Assembly (NCBI RefSeq): GCF_020740795.1
Contig: NC_067282.1
Span: forward strand, 135,465,132 to 135,529,131
DNA: 64,000 nt
Direction: 5' to 3'
Source: Apus apus
Lineage: Eukaryota; Chordata; Aves; Apodiformes; Apodidae
In this document: one piece after another, positions 24,387 through 37,384 of the stretch
Position numbering within the stretch: the stretch's first letter is position 1
Layout: each line of letters starts with the position of its first letter
Notes under the pieces: model-generated
Seen by the model: the letters and a program-made list of their open reading frames with translations, nothing else
Database searches by the model: none
Told to the model about the DNA's origin: nothing
Made by a program: the position numbers and the translations under genes

Positions 24387-25925
24387 ATCATAGAATGATA
24401 GAATCATAGAAGGCCGGGTTGGAAGGGACCTCAAGGATGATCTGGTCCAACCTTTCTAGGTACTACTATAGTTTATATGAGATATCTCAGCACCCTGTCA
24501 AGCTGAGACTTAAAATTGCCCAATGCAGGAGAATCTACCACTTCCCTTAGGAGACTATTCCAATTTTTGATTGTCCTCATGGTGAAAAATTTACCTCTTG
24601 TGTTCAATTGGATCAACTTGAGCACATCACCCCTTGTCTTTTCCATGTAACTCCTTGTAAATCGGGAGTCTCCATCTTCTTGGTTGCCACCCTTGAAGTA
24701 CTGGAACATGGTAATGAAGTCTCCCCTGAGCCTTCTCTTCTCAAGGCTGAACAAACCCAGCTTTCTCAGCCTCTCCTCACATGGCACGTCCTCCAGTCCT
24801 TTGATCATCCTTGTGGACATTCTCTGGACCCTCTCCAGCCTGCCTGCATCCTTTTTGTAGAGCGGGGACCAAAACTGAACTCAATACTCCAGGTGTGGTC
24901 TGACAAGCCCTGTGTAGAGCGGGATGATGACTTCTTGATCTCTGCTGGTGATGCTCTTTTTGTTGCAGCCCAGCATTATGTTGGCTTTCTTTGCCACTGC
25001 AGCACACTGCTCACTCACGTTGAGCCTGTTATCCACCAAGTCCCCCAGATCCCTTTCCACAGAGCTGCTCTCCAGCCAGGTGGATCCCAGTCTGAACTGC
25101 ACTCCTGGGTTGTGTGCTCCCAGGTGCAAGACCTTACGCTTCTTCCAGTTAAACTTCATAACGTTCCTGCTAGCCCATTCCTCCAGTCTGTCTAGGTCAT
25201 CCTGGAGGGTGGCTCTCCCTTCTGGAGTGTCAGCCTCTCTAGTCATCGTGGTGTCATCAGCAAACTTTGTCAGGGTGCTCTTGGTCCCAACATCCAGGTC
25301 ACTTATGAAGATGTTAAACAGCATTGGGCCCAATATTGACCCCTGGGAGACCCCACTTGTGAGAGCTTGCCAGTTTGAGAAGGAACTATTTACTACCACC
25401 CTCTGGGTATGGTCTGTCAGTCAGTTCCCTACCCACTGCAGAGACCACCCACAGGATCCCTTCCTACTGAGCCCTGACCAAGCTGTAGTTTGCTCTTCTA
25501 AAATCTAAACCCTTTGCTCTGAAATTAAACTTCACTGTGCTCAGCAGTATCCCAAACTCCATGATATTGTGATCACTGCAGCCATGGCTGTCACTAACCG
25601 AGATATTACAGAGCAGGTTCTCTTAGTGAGTAGTAAGTCCAGCTGTGCCCCATTCCTGGTTGGCACATCCAACATCTGTGTGAGGAAGCAGTCTTCTGCA
25701 CATTCGAGCAACTTGATGGATGTCAGGTGAATTGCAATGTTGTTCCACCAGCAAATGTCTGGCTAAAGTCTCCCATAAGGTTTTGTTGACCTGAAGCTTG
25801 CCTGAGCGACCTGAGTATCGCTTCGTTGGTCACATTGTCTTGATTTGGGGGTTGGTAACAGATGCCTACTGTAAGGTCTCCCTTGGAGATGAACCCCTGA
25901 TTTTGACCCAGAGGCATTCAATAGG
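24387..25925 (-). mobile_element. CR1 LINE, minus orientation, with internal deletion
   Basis: The tail begins ATCATAGAATGATAGAATCA and differs in sequence from the 7634 copy, so it is another subfamily. The reverse transcriptase C-terminal half is open for 172 codons (24881-25399). It keeps QGSILGPMLFN, KFADDTT and LVRPHLEY, so the palm Asp pair survives. Near 25440-25480 the sequence jumps to endonuclease (VGICYQPPNQDNV, then LMGDFS), which removes the reverse transcriptase N-terminal half. Confidence 0.9.
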
Positions 25926-27071
25926 GCTACCACAATTATTATAGTTGATATTATCATGTTATATATCATATAATTATCATATACATGCAAGGTTTTCCTT
26001 AACATAGAGCGTAGCTCCTCCACTTCTTCTCCCCTGCCTGTCTTTACTAAATAATTTATAATAAAGTTTTATATATATATGTATATTATATTATAATATA
26101 GACATAATATAATTTATAATAAGATATTTATAAGCATTTATGAGATCCCCCCTCTGCACTTTGAGCTGGTTCCAACTATTAGGTAGTGTGACTTAGCCAA
26201 AACCACTTCACGGGGAGGGCATTGCGTTGCTTTACACTGCAACAGCAGTTCCCCACCTGGTAGCCTATCTTGAAGTGCCTGGACTCTTGCCAGAGAAGCC
26301 TCCCTTCCTTGTTCCATCATTCAATACTAATCAAGTAGTATGATTTAACAACTTTGATTTCAGAAGTCTGTGATATTTATGCTACATCTATATTTAGGTA
26401 TGCTGTGAAGGAAGTAAACCGTAAGTGCGGAGTCATGTTGTATTGCATGGCATATCAGATCATAAGGTTCCTTGACCTTATTTTATCCCTCTCACCACAA
26501 ATCATTGCCTGAGGATATTTTCTGCCAAGTCTACAACTGATACAGCTAATCATAGTAACCTCATTGCTGCCAGCAGAGCTGTGCCCTTTGGAGAGCTGGC
26601 TGGCAAATGCCACAGCTGTGAGGTTACCACTGTTTGGCCCAGCTCCTTCCCTGCAGCTGCATTCAGTGGTACCTTCAAGGCACGAACACATATGTAACAA
26701 AGACATGAAGGGGCAAAGGGGGGTGGAGTGGCAAAAAAGAAAAGCAAACAAAGATTTTAACCTTAACTGGGGTAAAGAAGATGGTGCTGTGTACATGCAG
26801 GACGGCTCACCAGGTAAGTGCTCTCTCTGGCAAATGCTTGTCTGTCACAGTGGGATAGGCTGGGGATGTTCTTAGGTCCCTAGGGTGAGAGGACAGGCTT
26901 TGGAGGTGTGGGGTTCTTTTGGTTTATCGTTATTGTTGTATCTAACATGGAGGCTTAATGGGATAGGATCAAATAACAGTAACTAATGGGTCATCCTGTT
27001 ATTGCTAGTGCATTAGTACTTAATGGTAACTTCACTAGTAACTTGAAATGATTCCACCTTGTTTTGCTTTC
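25926..27071. other. AT-rich block and unassigned DNA
   Basis: From 25926 to about 26130 the sequence is nearly all A and T with TATA-type runs. The remainder, to 27071, holds no recognised gene. Chance frames at 26455-26875 on both strands show no domain. Confidence 0.5.
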
Positions 27072-27266
27072 ACAGAATCACAGAATATTAGGGGTTGGAA
27101 CAGACCTCTAAAGATCATACAGTCCACCATCCTGCCTGAGCAGAACCAAAAAACCACACACAACTAGAGCAGATCACTCAGAAAGGCATCCAGACAGGTC
27201 TTGAAAGTCTCCAGAGAAGGAGACTCCACAACCTCTCTGGGGAGCCTGTTCCAGTGCTCTGTAACC
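27072..27266 (-). mobile_element. CR1 LINE 3' tail, short
   Basis: The fragment starts with the tail ACAGAATCACAGAATATTAG and contains AGAAGGAGACTCCACAACCT, which is also present in the 7634 copy. It is truncated at about 195 bp, inside the end domain. Confidence 0.88.
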
Positions 27267-27474
27267 TATTGTGCTTTGTTAGCATAATGTATAGAAATTG
27301 TCTGTTATTTTGAGGCACACATAACATACTAGGCTGAAGTATTCTATAGGGAGCCAGATAATTTCCAGAAAAAAAACATTTTGAGATGTAGGTTCTTCAG
27401 CAATCTACACCCTGTGGAGCATCACTGCACACAGTTTGGTGGCAAACGCTATCCTGTTGGTTCACACACTCCCT

Positions 27475-28009
27475 TTAAATACAGCAGCGAGAGAAACCAG
27501 CAGCCCAGCTAACCACAACTACCTTTGGGAAGGCTTGTGAGCCACAACCAGAGGAGGTGTACCACTGGAAAGAGGTGCGCTTGTGTCCATACTTGCAGTA
27601 AGACAGTGCCCAGCTTTGCAGGCCCTTGTACTCTGCCAGCTCACTGGTGAGTCCAATCCAAATTAACATGGTGATCCTGATGTTAGAGATAATGCTGTTT
27701 GCATTTGAGGGAGCTGTCTGGAAACTTTGGGTTCATACAAATGTCAAAGGGGAGCCAGTCTTGGCTACCAGAGAATGGAGGTCTCCATGTCACCGAGCTG
27801 CACACAGAACTTGCAGAGAACCTGATCTCTGATAAGTTGATTTCCCCATTGCACCATGTCTCATTTCCCCATGTGCTCATGACAGTCCTGGACCAGCTAA
27901 GGTGTTGCAGTGGCAGACAGGAGCATGCATGCACCTCCAGTTTGTCTATCCCTCCAGCCAGACCACTGTGACAACTCTGCAAGTATCTCTTCTCCCAGGA
28001 GGAAACCAA
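27475..28009 (-). pseudogene. Cysteine-rich frame-broken segment, possibly a decayed endogenous retroviral envelope piece
   Basis: Two minus frames abut: 28009-27683 (108 codons) and 27669-27475 (64 codons), out of register near 27680-27640. Both are rich in Cys and Trp. The first has potential N-glycosylation sites NETW and NLSE and the second has FQWYTSSGCGSQ. This is reminiscent of a secreted or viral surface domain, but I cannot name a family. No membrane anchor, flanking LTRs or pol sequence is visible. It could also be chance frames in slightly GC-richer DNA. Confidence 0.22.
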
Positions 28010-30804
28010 AGCAGTGATCAGTCAGTGCCAGCCCCAGCATTACCTCTCCTTGAGGTAAGGAGGCTGATCAATATGCTCTAGTTCTACACCCTATCAGTTA
28101 GGCAGTAAGATTCAGGTCATTGACAAAGAGATCAGTGGCTTGGCTACAGGACCTGTATCAGCAGTACAGACCTCATGTTGTGGCATGGCTCCTATCTGCA
28201 GTGGAAAGGTTAGAGGAAACTTCTTGTTCTTAAGAAGAGGCACCTCCACAGCAGCTGAGAAGAGTCTGTGCTAAACACAAACTTGGCATGTCAGGTTATC
28301 AAGGGCTTTCTTTCAACATTCTATGATTTTATGACATGGTGGAGGCTGGGGTTATTTCCTCATGCCCAAGAGTGATTTGGCTGGCAGCACCCACGACCCA
28401 GAGTTAGAAACATAACCTTCCTTCAGTCCCATCCACACTTGCAGACTGCTCCCTACAGCGGAGGGCAGAGCCCACAGACCCCCTTGTGCCCCCTCTGCTT
28501 CTGCCTTCCCACACAACACAGCTGCTATGCCTTGGTCCTAGCTTATTTTAAGGTCCTTTAAAGTCTTTGAGGAACAAGCCCTCAGGACCAGCACTTGTGG
28601 GAAATGGTGTTGACACTGTAACCAAGTCTCCTTTGCATCCCAAAAGGCCTGCCTGAGAGGATGGAGACTAGGAGGATTGCTTGCATATGGCCTGCAGCCT
28701 GCATGTCCAGTGATTGAGATAAGGACAAGGATCCAGGGGTGGAGGGGGTGGAGGTCCACTCCAGCTGCTCAGTCTTCTGACTCAGTTGTGCTTATTCATC
28801 CTTGTGAAACCAGGAAACTGCCTATAAAACAGGGGGCTGCAATGGTGGGCTTTGGGAGCCTCACTGACACCAAGTCTCCCCTGTTGGCTGGCCCCATGCT
28901 GCATCCAGGACTGGTGATTTTCTGTCTCTCTAACTTTTCTTCTCTTACTCTCTTCTTTCCTAAAATCATTAAGTAATGCAAGGGCTAACCTCGATTTTTT
29001 CTCAGGTTGTGCAGCTTGAACATACATGTACTGTACTCTTGTGATCTAAATGTCAGCCTTTATGATTGTGCAGCCAGAGATAATAATTGAAGTATCCATA
29101 TTCCTTCTACAGTTTTAATGAAACCTAATATTAAAATACAAACCTTGAGTGGCATTTCACCTTAATCTGATCAAGGGGTAGTGGAGCCATTTCTTTAGTC
29201 TGTGACACTTTAATCAGTCTCCCAGGAAGGGCCAGGTCTCAGACTAAGGCTGGATCCAGCCGCACTTAGGCTATTCTCTGAGAAAGAGTTTAGATAGCAG
29301 TGGAGTCCAATCTGAGTCTCCCTGGGTTGCCCTACCCGGGTTGTGACAAGGTCTCAGTCACAAGTTATTAGACATAAACTGCAAAATGCTACAGGAATAT
29401 CAGTAGGTGGTAGCAAGGAAACACAGCACCTTGAAGAAAGTTAAATCCCTCCCAGGCAGAGTCAGTACAGTCCCAGTGTCCCCAGAACTGTTATTAGCCA
29501 CCCCCAGACAGCCAAATTAATTCCAAAGTCGAAGCAGAAGGTTGCTGTTTGTAACAGCTTTATGTCATTTGTAATAGAAACAGGAATTGAAACATAGGCC
29601 AGATCCAAACTAGATAAATGAAACTTGTTTAATGCTGGTTCTCTGCTTTTGTGTCCCGCAGTGGCTGTGTAATATTCTGCAAGCTTTCATGTTCCTTCTC
29701 TGTTCTTATGATTTTTTCCTTTTTTTTAAATATTATTTTTATGTGTTATTTGAACTGTTTAAACATTGACATTTTATACAGGAAATATTTTTTACATTTT
29801 CCTGTAAGTAGAGAATTCCTACTGCACACTTATCCTCACTGGCAGAATCAGTACATAGTTCAGAACAAGGGAAGAACAAATCAGACATTCTCTGCCACAT
29901 AGTGTTTTAGTGTTAATATTGGACAGACGAAAAAAACCATCACCTTATTGTGGTTCTAAAGACAGTTTTCAAAACAGATATTTTACAGCTGCCCAGACTT
30001 TTTCCTGAGATGGAGTACGATATGTAATTCTTTCCTCCCATCATGTGAGATATCATTTTGTTTTATGGACTTAAAGGTACAAATAGCTCTACAGATCCTG
30101 TAGTCTAACCACAAGTCTAACAGTTTCTTCCAGTTGTACCTGGTCAGATCTCTACAGCCTGTTGCACACAGGTGCATTTTCTATCTAGTCTTGTTTGAAG
30201 TATTTATTCAAAACAACAGATAAATCATTTCAGCCATTCCTTTCCTAGCAGATAATTATTGTCACTGTTACGCCTGTGTCTTGCTTCTAACTTAGAAAAG
30301 GAAATTTTCCAAATGTGAATACCACAAATCACTAAATCACTCTATGTTATTTTTTTTCTACCACCTTTCTGGGAGTTGTTGAAATATAAATGACATCAAA
30401 GCCTTCAGTTTATCTGATTTTTTCATACACACCCTCATTGTAAATATTACAACCAAGACTTAGAACATACAGTGCAGAATACTGAATGGGTTCAAATCTC
30501 TTAGGGCACAAAGTAATGACTCTTAAGAATCACTTAGATCTGCTCTGTGTCACCAAGACAATCTAAACAAGCTTTCAAAGCCATTGAGCTCAGGCTAATT
30601 GGTCAAATTGCTGAAGACACAGGCCTTGCAGAGAGAGCTGTTGTTTATCCAGCTGGTTCGTGGTGCTGGTGGAGTGAACAGAGACCTGTGCAAAACATAC
30701 ACAGATAAACTACCCTTGTAAATAATGCTGAAGACAAGCCTGGGCAGGTCTTCACTCAGGTATGAACATGTCGGCAGGGCGCCCCTGCAGTGCTGAGCTG
30801 CGTA
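28010..30804. other. Unassigned noncoding DNA
   Basis: I recognise no gene or repeat. The part from 28350 to 28920 is richer in GC and has chance frames on both strands. Confidence 0.5.
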
Positions 30805-31392
30805 TTGGGCTGCATAAGGAGTGTACCCAGCAGGCTAAGGAAAGGGAATATTCCCCTCTGAGTACTTCTGAGGCCACATCTGGAGTACCATGTCCAGTTT
30901 TGGAGCCCCGGTACAAGACTGTCATTGGCAAATTGAGGTAATTCCAGGAGAGGGCCCCCAAGCTGGCTGGGGCTGGAGCACAGAATGCACAAGGAGAGGC
31001 TGAGAGAGCTGGGTCTGTTCAGCCTCAAGAAGTCAAGGAGTTTCCTTAATGCTGTCTACTGCTACCTAACGGGTCCTTGTAGGGAAGGTGGACTCAAACT
31101 TTTCTCAAGAGGTGTACAGCAACAGGATGTGTGGCAACAAAAAGAAGCTGAGACAGACAAAATCCCATTAGATGTTAGGAACACTTTTTCATCATAGGAT
31201 TGGTCAAACATTGGAATAAGTTTACCAGAGAGGCTGTGAAATCTCCATAATCAAAATGATTCAACACTAGGGTGGGCAAGGCCCTGAGCAAAATGATCCA
31301 ACTTGGCCACTTTGGTAACTCTGAGCAGGGATGGGAATAGATGCTCTCCTGAGTTTCCTTCCTACCTGGATTGCTCTGTAGTTCTGTATTTC
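30805..31392 (+). mobile_element. CR1 LINE 3' fragment, old and diverged
   Basis: The fragment preserves the order of CR1: GAGGCCACATCTGGAGTACC (reverse transcriptase end) near 30870, [12 protein letters not shown] near 30985-31035, then a degraded end domain and a remnant tail near 31375. It is more diverged than the other copies, so probably older. Confidence 0.78.
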
Positions 31393-32684
31393 AGAATTAA
31401 ATCATAGGACCACTGTTGAAACATAATCCTCATTTCACAAATTTGAAGCAGATATTTTCATCTGATGAATGTTGTCTTGATATATATATAATGTTCTGTG
31501 AATAGCAAGATAATATAAATGCAAAACTTATATAAAATAAGTAGTTAAGATATTGATGGGATCACTGCCAGTGCAAATTCATGTCTCTCTGAGTCAGATC
31601 TTAAATGCAAAACTTCCACCTAAATAAGCAATAAAAGAACCACCCCAAATCCAAGTGTTTTCACATATATCAGTTTTGTCTTCACTATCTACTACTTTTT
31701 TCTGCAATTGATCAAAAAATCCCAAAACTTAACTGACACAGTGTGGTGGTGTCTTCCCAATTGTCACTAATGAACAAACATTTTCAGCCCTAAAAATGTT
31801 GGGTAATATGTAGAATATAGTTGAGGAATCATATATGTAACCACATCACAAAACCTATGATTTAACTTAGGTGAAATAGTTATTTCTTGTCTTACATGAT
31901 TGAAAGATCAGACTCCATTCCAGACTAATTAGGCTGAAAACCTTTAAAGACTGCTGGGCCAACAGCTGCATCAATGTTTAAATTCATGGATCCAAACTAA
32001 GATCTCCTAGATATCAAGCTTAGTATTTCATATTGGCTGTCTCTTCATCCTCATAGTTATCTTACCATAAGATATAGTAAAATGTGACTAAGGTGTAAGC
32101 AGGGTGATCTGTTAGTTCCTTTTTTTAATGCTATTTCTTGACTCGCTAGGTTCCACACTTCATCAGCACCAGCCAGCTTCAGTAGCTCCCATTCACAACA
32201 GCAACATCTTTATTAACAGGCTGAGTGCACAGTTTCTTCAGATACACTTTAATCAGAAAACTTTTTCAAAACTCTCTCATGCTGTCAGCTTGGTAATAAT
32301 TTCATGAACCATTTTATTTTTCTCTAAAGAAGAGCAAATGCTTCTGAAGACCGACAGGTTAAGTGCAAAATCAAGCAAATTAGCACCAGCATTACAGATC
32401 TAGAATTCCAGCTGCTTTTCACAAAATTGCCCTCAATTTCCTGCATTTTCAGATAATTATTTCTTATATTTTTACCATTCTGTTATTATTATACAGAAAG
32501 AAGAAAAAGTAGTTGTCTGAGGGATAAAAAGAAAACTTAATGGAAGAAAAAGAACATGCAGTGCATTTCTGCACATTGAATTGCAGTCATATTCCTAAAA
32601 TGATCCTTAAAATAAAATACAGATAGCAAATAAAAACATAAAATTCTGGACTTGTATTTCTTCAAAGTTTCAAATATATCCAGC
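31393..32684. other. AT-rich DNA with no recognised feature
   Basis: Nothing identifiable is seen between two CR1 pieces of the same orientation. They might be parts of one broken element, but they cover non-adjacent and reversed-order CR1 segments, so separate insertions are likelier. Confidence 0.5.
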
Positions 32685-32985
32685 ATTGTTCTCATCAACA
32701 AGGAGGGGCTGGTAGGCAACATGATACTCAAGGGCAGCCTTGGCTGCAATGACCATGAGATGGTGGAATTAAAGATCCTTAGGGCAGTGAGGAGGGCACA
32801 CAGCAAGCTCACTATTCTGGACTTCAGGAGAGAAGACTTTGGCCTCTTCATTGGTCAATAAGGAAAGAGCAACTGATGTCATCCACCTGAACTTGTGCAA
32901 GACAATTATAACTTATCTGGAGGCCTTGGAGAGGAGTCCAAGAACCCAAGGCTAAGTCCTCCAGACTACTTATATGTGAGTAGGT
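32685..32985 (+). mobile_element. CR1 endonuclease/linker fragment
   Basis: The plus frame reads LINKEGLVGNMILKGSLGCN, then DHEMVELKILRAVRR and LDFRREDFGLF. This matches the C-terminal endonuclease region of CR1 ORF2. After about 32860 the sequence skips to a remnant like the reverse transcriptase motif A region. No 3' tail is present. Confidence 0.8.
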
Positions 32986-35900
32986 TCAGAGTAGGTGAAG
33001 GTCTCACCCAAGCTGCAGAGCCATACACAGGCTGTGGGTTTCTCTAGACACCAGCACATGTGCTGTGGCCAATGAAAGTGGATCAGTCTGTCCGCTTTCA
33101 AGCCAGGAGACCCAGATTTCTGAACAGCAGAGGAACCCAGAAGAATGGTTCAGCCACACCCACACCATGGAGAGATTTCTCCTACCTGAGACCCTCCTCA
33201 CCAGCTCATGCAACATCCCCCTTTCAGATCCACTGGTATCTTTCCCCTCATTGTCACATCCACATAACTTATCCATACCTCTTCTCTTCTACTCTTAATC
33301 TCTGATTAGCTGCAGTCTTCGTAATCCCTGGCTTCTCTTCTCCTGAACCCTTTGTCAATAAAAGTTCACCATTACAATTTTTATTCTTTAAAACATACTT
33401 TAATTTTTGCATGGTTGAAGGCATCTGCATCTGACAGCATTTCTTACCCTTGAACAATGCTGACAGAGACAACTTGTGGCTTCCTTTTCCTACTTATCAC
33501 ACTCAGGTTAATTTTGTCCAAGAGCAGTTTAGAGTTGATGCCACAACATAGCTCTTTGGACAATTGAAATCACCTGGGAAACAGCCTTCTAGAAACCATC
33601 TTAAAATGTCTTCCTACACATATGGATGACAGTGTATTGGTATGTGAGCTTTTTGCATAGACCTATCCAGACAGCTTTACTGGTTTTGAGTTATATTGGT
33701 ATTGCCCCAAATTTGTGGAGTCAACTATGAGCAAATAAGAAAATGATGAATGTTGTAGATTTGGAAATTATTATAAAAACCCAGGAGAACAAGAAACATT
33801 GTTAAATACTGTGCTTCATTTTTAAAAAAAGCAGGATTATATTGGACAAACCCCTAATATAAGTGACCTCATTTTTTGGCTCATTAGCTTTACTCTACAA
33901 CCAGTCATATGCAAGCAAATTTCAAGAGAATGAAGAATTTAAATCACTTAGAACTGACCTTTAAATTATCTTCTTGTCATACCGGGATAATATAAATTAT
34001 GTTCTCCTGTTGTACAGGGTCACAGGCAGGATGATTTTGTGTTTAAAAGAAACAAGATACTTTTTGGAGTGGTTTTTCATACAGAGTCTAAGCTCTATGA
34101 CCTGGGCTGATTATTTATAGTATATCACCTACACACTGGCATGAGCAGGAGGCAGTTCAGACCAAATCACGGGAAAGTCTTAAATGCATCTGCAACCTGG
34201 CAGATGATTTGCTATATTTGATATATTAATAAATCAAAACCAAGAGCAGCCACATGACAAGACAAATAACAAGATATTTTTACTAGTAATCTCTTCAGGA
34301 GTTACAGGAGCACTGAATCTATAATCCACTAGCAGTACCATTGTTTTTAGCATATGTTATGTATGAGACAAAGAGCCAAAAAACTGACAGGCAAATATTT
34401 GCAACTTGGGGGGGAAGGACACAAAATCCTCAAAATTTATGAGTTTCTCTGCATATCCAATACATTCCAGCTCCTTCTGAATAGTGTTACACCTGTTGCA
34501 ACAAATTATCCTCTCACATCTGCTTCTACAACCCTATTATCCTCTCTTGGCCCATTTTGTTTAAACAAACCAAAGAAAAAATGGGAAGTAAAATGAACAT
34601 CTAACCAACCTTATTTCTATGGATTTGCCACAGGTCTCATATTAAATTAGTTTCTGGAGGATGTTGCAGCTGCTACCTAGAAGATCAATCACTTGACTTT
34701 CATTAGATTTGACAGCTATAAATGCTTCTAGATGGGGAGTCTGGCAGGCTTAGATTAGTCTCCTTACAAGTGAAACATCACACATCAATGCAAGCATAAG
34801 ATAATTGCCCTAGCTGGCATTTAAGGGAACTAAAAGAAAAATGTTTCATATTTGGGTAAGAAAAAAATTAAAGAGAAAAAATTTAAAATCTTGGAAAGTA
34901 GAAATACTAATATCCGAGTTACCTCTTCTGGCATAATAAAGCAAAAGGCACAACAGTGAGATCAGACTCAGAAATCCAGATTGCTTGCTTGGGAAAGTAA
35001 TTCTGCTATTAATTTCTGTTTGTTTGCTTGTTTCTTTGTTTGTTTTCAGGGACTTTTTTTTCTTTTCTTGCTTCTCTGAATACAATAAAATCTTTTCTAA
35101 AGCCAACTGATAAACTGTACTAGGCAGATTTCCAAAGCAGAGGCGCCTTCCATAGCCCAATGAAATCAAAAGAAAGGCCCTGATGTGTTCATCTGGTCCA
35201 ATGCAAATATATATCTGTTTTGGAGACCATCCCATGTAATTAGCTGACTCAGGCAGCCCACTACCTCGGGTGTTCAGTCCAAATATGCTTAATACTCTTC
35301 CCACAGAATAACATATACCATGTTGAAAACCATTAGAAAGAGTACAAAACAGCCCAGGACATGCAACTGAGTCAGCTTAGAACATCTTCATTAAGCACCC
35401 CTTTCTGCAACCCCCTTGTAGAATTATTATTGAAATGCATGAGTGATGAACAATGGCATGGTTTGGCTTACCAAGTGTTAACTGAGGGGGATCTTATTTC
35501 CAGTAGAAACTTTCAAAGCTTCTAACCTGTCTTTTGGGAAATAATCTAGCAATGGAGTTCTGGGTAACAATATGGGCTGCAGAGAAAACAAACTATTTAT
35601 TTAGTGGGGGAAAAAAAAGGAGATAATTTTTAATGGCATGTTTCTCCAATATCCTTTCCAAAAGTGGACCATTACAAATTTTTCTCTGAAAAAAATGCAA
35701 ACTCCAGTCACTCATTTGCCAACAGCTGGGTCAAGCCTTATATTTACATGAACAACGAATAAAGCAAACTGCCTTCTTCAGCTTCATAAAAAAATGGCTG
35801 AAATCTTTACACCAAGTAGATCAGCCACTTACCTACATTCTGAGGACATTTATACTGGAAAGCATGTTTCTGTAGGCTGCTTGTGTTTCGATGAGGTTGT

Positions 35901-37384
35901 ATTTTCTAGGAGAAAAAATAAAAAAGGTCTTAATATACCTTGCCAGCTCCATTAACATCTCCAGCAGTTCTGTTTGACCACTTAACAACACCCCCAACTG
36001 TGACAGGTATGTACTCACACTTCTTAGCACAAATGATACTCACAGTACTTTGTAAACACTGACATCTATGAGAAAACAAGGTAGTTGGAATTTGGTCCAT
36101 TATCTAAATGATCTCTGCATAATGTTGTGGGAAGGTACATGAGGTTTTTTTCTCTTTTGGTGATGTTGTTATTTATTTTGTCCTTTTAGAGCTCAGCTCT
36201 GGTCCCAGACAAGTCTGTGGGTGTCTGTAATTCTCTCCATGGCTGTGTGATCCTGCTGGTGCTATTTCTCACAGCTCAGAGAGCATGGAATGCTGTCACA
36301 GGGCAGTTCAGCTTGCTTTAATTGGATGAACTAAGAGCAGTGAGGTAAGAGCAGAAGTCACAGATGGGATTTACACAGTGGGTTTTATGAAGAAATGTTA
36401 AAAATTCATGGAGCCTTGAAGGCGTTAGTGCCCAGTTGTCTTCACTAAGTAAGGTCTCAACAAGAGGCCTAGAGAAGAGACCACATGTGTTTAGGCACTG
36501 ACTGAAGGGTGAAATTTTCCTTGTCATTAACCTACACTGGTTTTGAGCCACTGATTTTTGATGTGCAAATCCATTACTAATTCATTAAGCTATTCAGTCC
36601 CTCTGGGTGTATTTTTGTTTTGTTTTCTAGTCAGATTAATTGCTTAAGAATTTTGCATCTGTATATTTGGCTTTTGTAATGTCTCTAGATTAAACCTCTC
36701 CCAACATTCAGAAGCCTGTGTAGCAAAGTTTGGCAGACGAATTTCCACTGAGAAAAGAGAATGGTACAATCTTTAAACAGTCAGGTGTTTTAGTAGGGAC
36801 TGGGTTCCAAGAAAATGCAAAACAGTAACTATAAAAAATGCAGGTACAACAGTCTCCATTCCCCATGTACTTACCTCTTAATGATGCCAGGAGGTGCATT
36901 AATAAGCGTTTTATACACTTCATAAAAGTATTAAGTCCAGAACATAAATAAGACTCATTCTGAAGATGGGAAAAGGACAGACTTAGTGCCCTTTCAACAG
37001 CTTACCTTCATCTATCTCAGTCTTCAACCTCTGCCCATCATAATGTTCCCACTCCCTTCTCTAATATACCCAAAACAAAGCCAAGGTGACAAATACAGAA
37101 GAATCACTGAAGCAATCAGAACTCATTGACAACCATGTTTGTAAACAATTTTTTGAGAAATAGACACTTTGCCAAGACCCACCTTCATGTAAGAGGAAAA
37201 AGTTAATTTATGTCAGCCACTTTTTGTGGGTCTTACTGCAAGCATCCCATGTCCCAGACTGTTATTTCCTTTTGACCTCCTTTTTTGTTTGACTAACCAA
37301 AGACTTTGGAGCTGTCCCCTCACTCCTTAAAATACAGCATAATTATTAAATAATAGAATCATCAAATCACTTAAGTGATTCTAT
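32986..37384. other. Unassigned noncoding DNA
   Basis: No gene or repeat family is recognised. A GTTT-type simple repeat lies near 35017-35048. The 152-codon minus frame at 34846-35304 overlaps this simple repeat and has no known domain. Confidence 0.5.

Noticed and set aside
24608..25508. Plus-strand frames of 186-195 codons
   Set aside because: They are antisense shadows of the minus-strand CR1 reverse transcriptase.
26555..26627. 9-bp inverted repeat (GTAACCTCA / TGAGGTTAC)
   Set aside because: Arms are short with a wide spacer and no target duplication. It is too weak to call a MITE or hairpin.
34846..35304. 152-codon minus-strand frame
   Set aside because: It runs through a GTTT simple repeat (Lys-rich stretch) and has no known motif or splice context.
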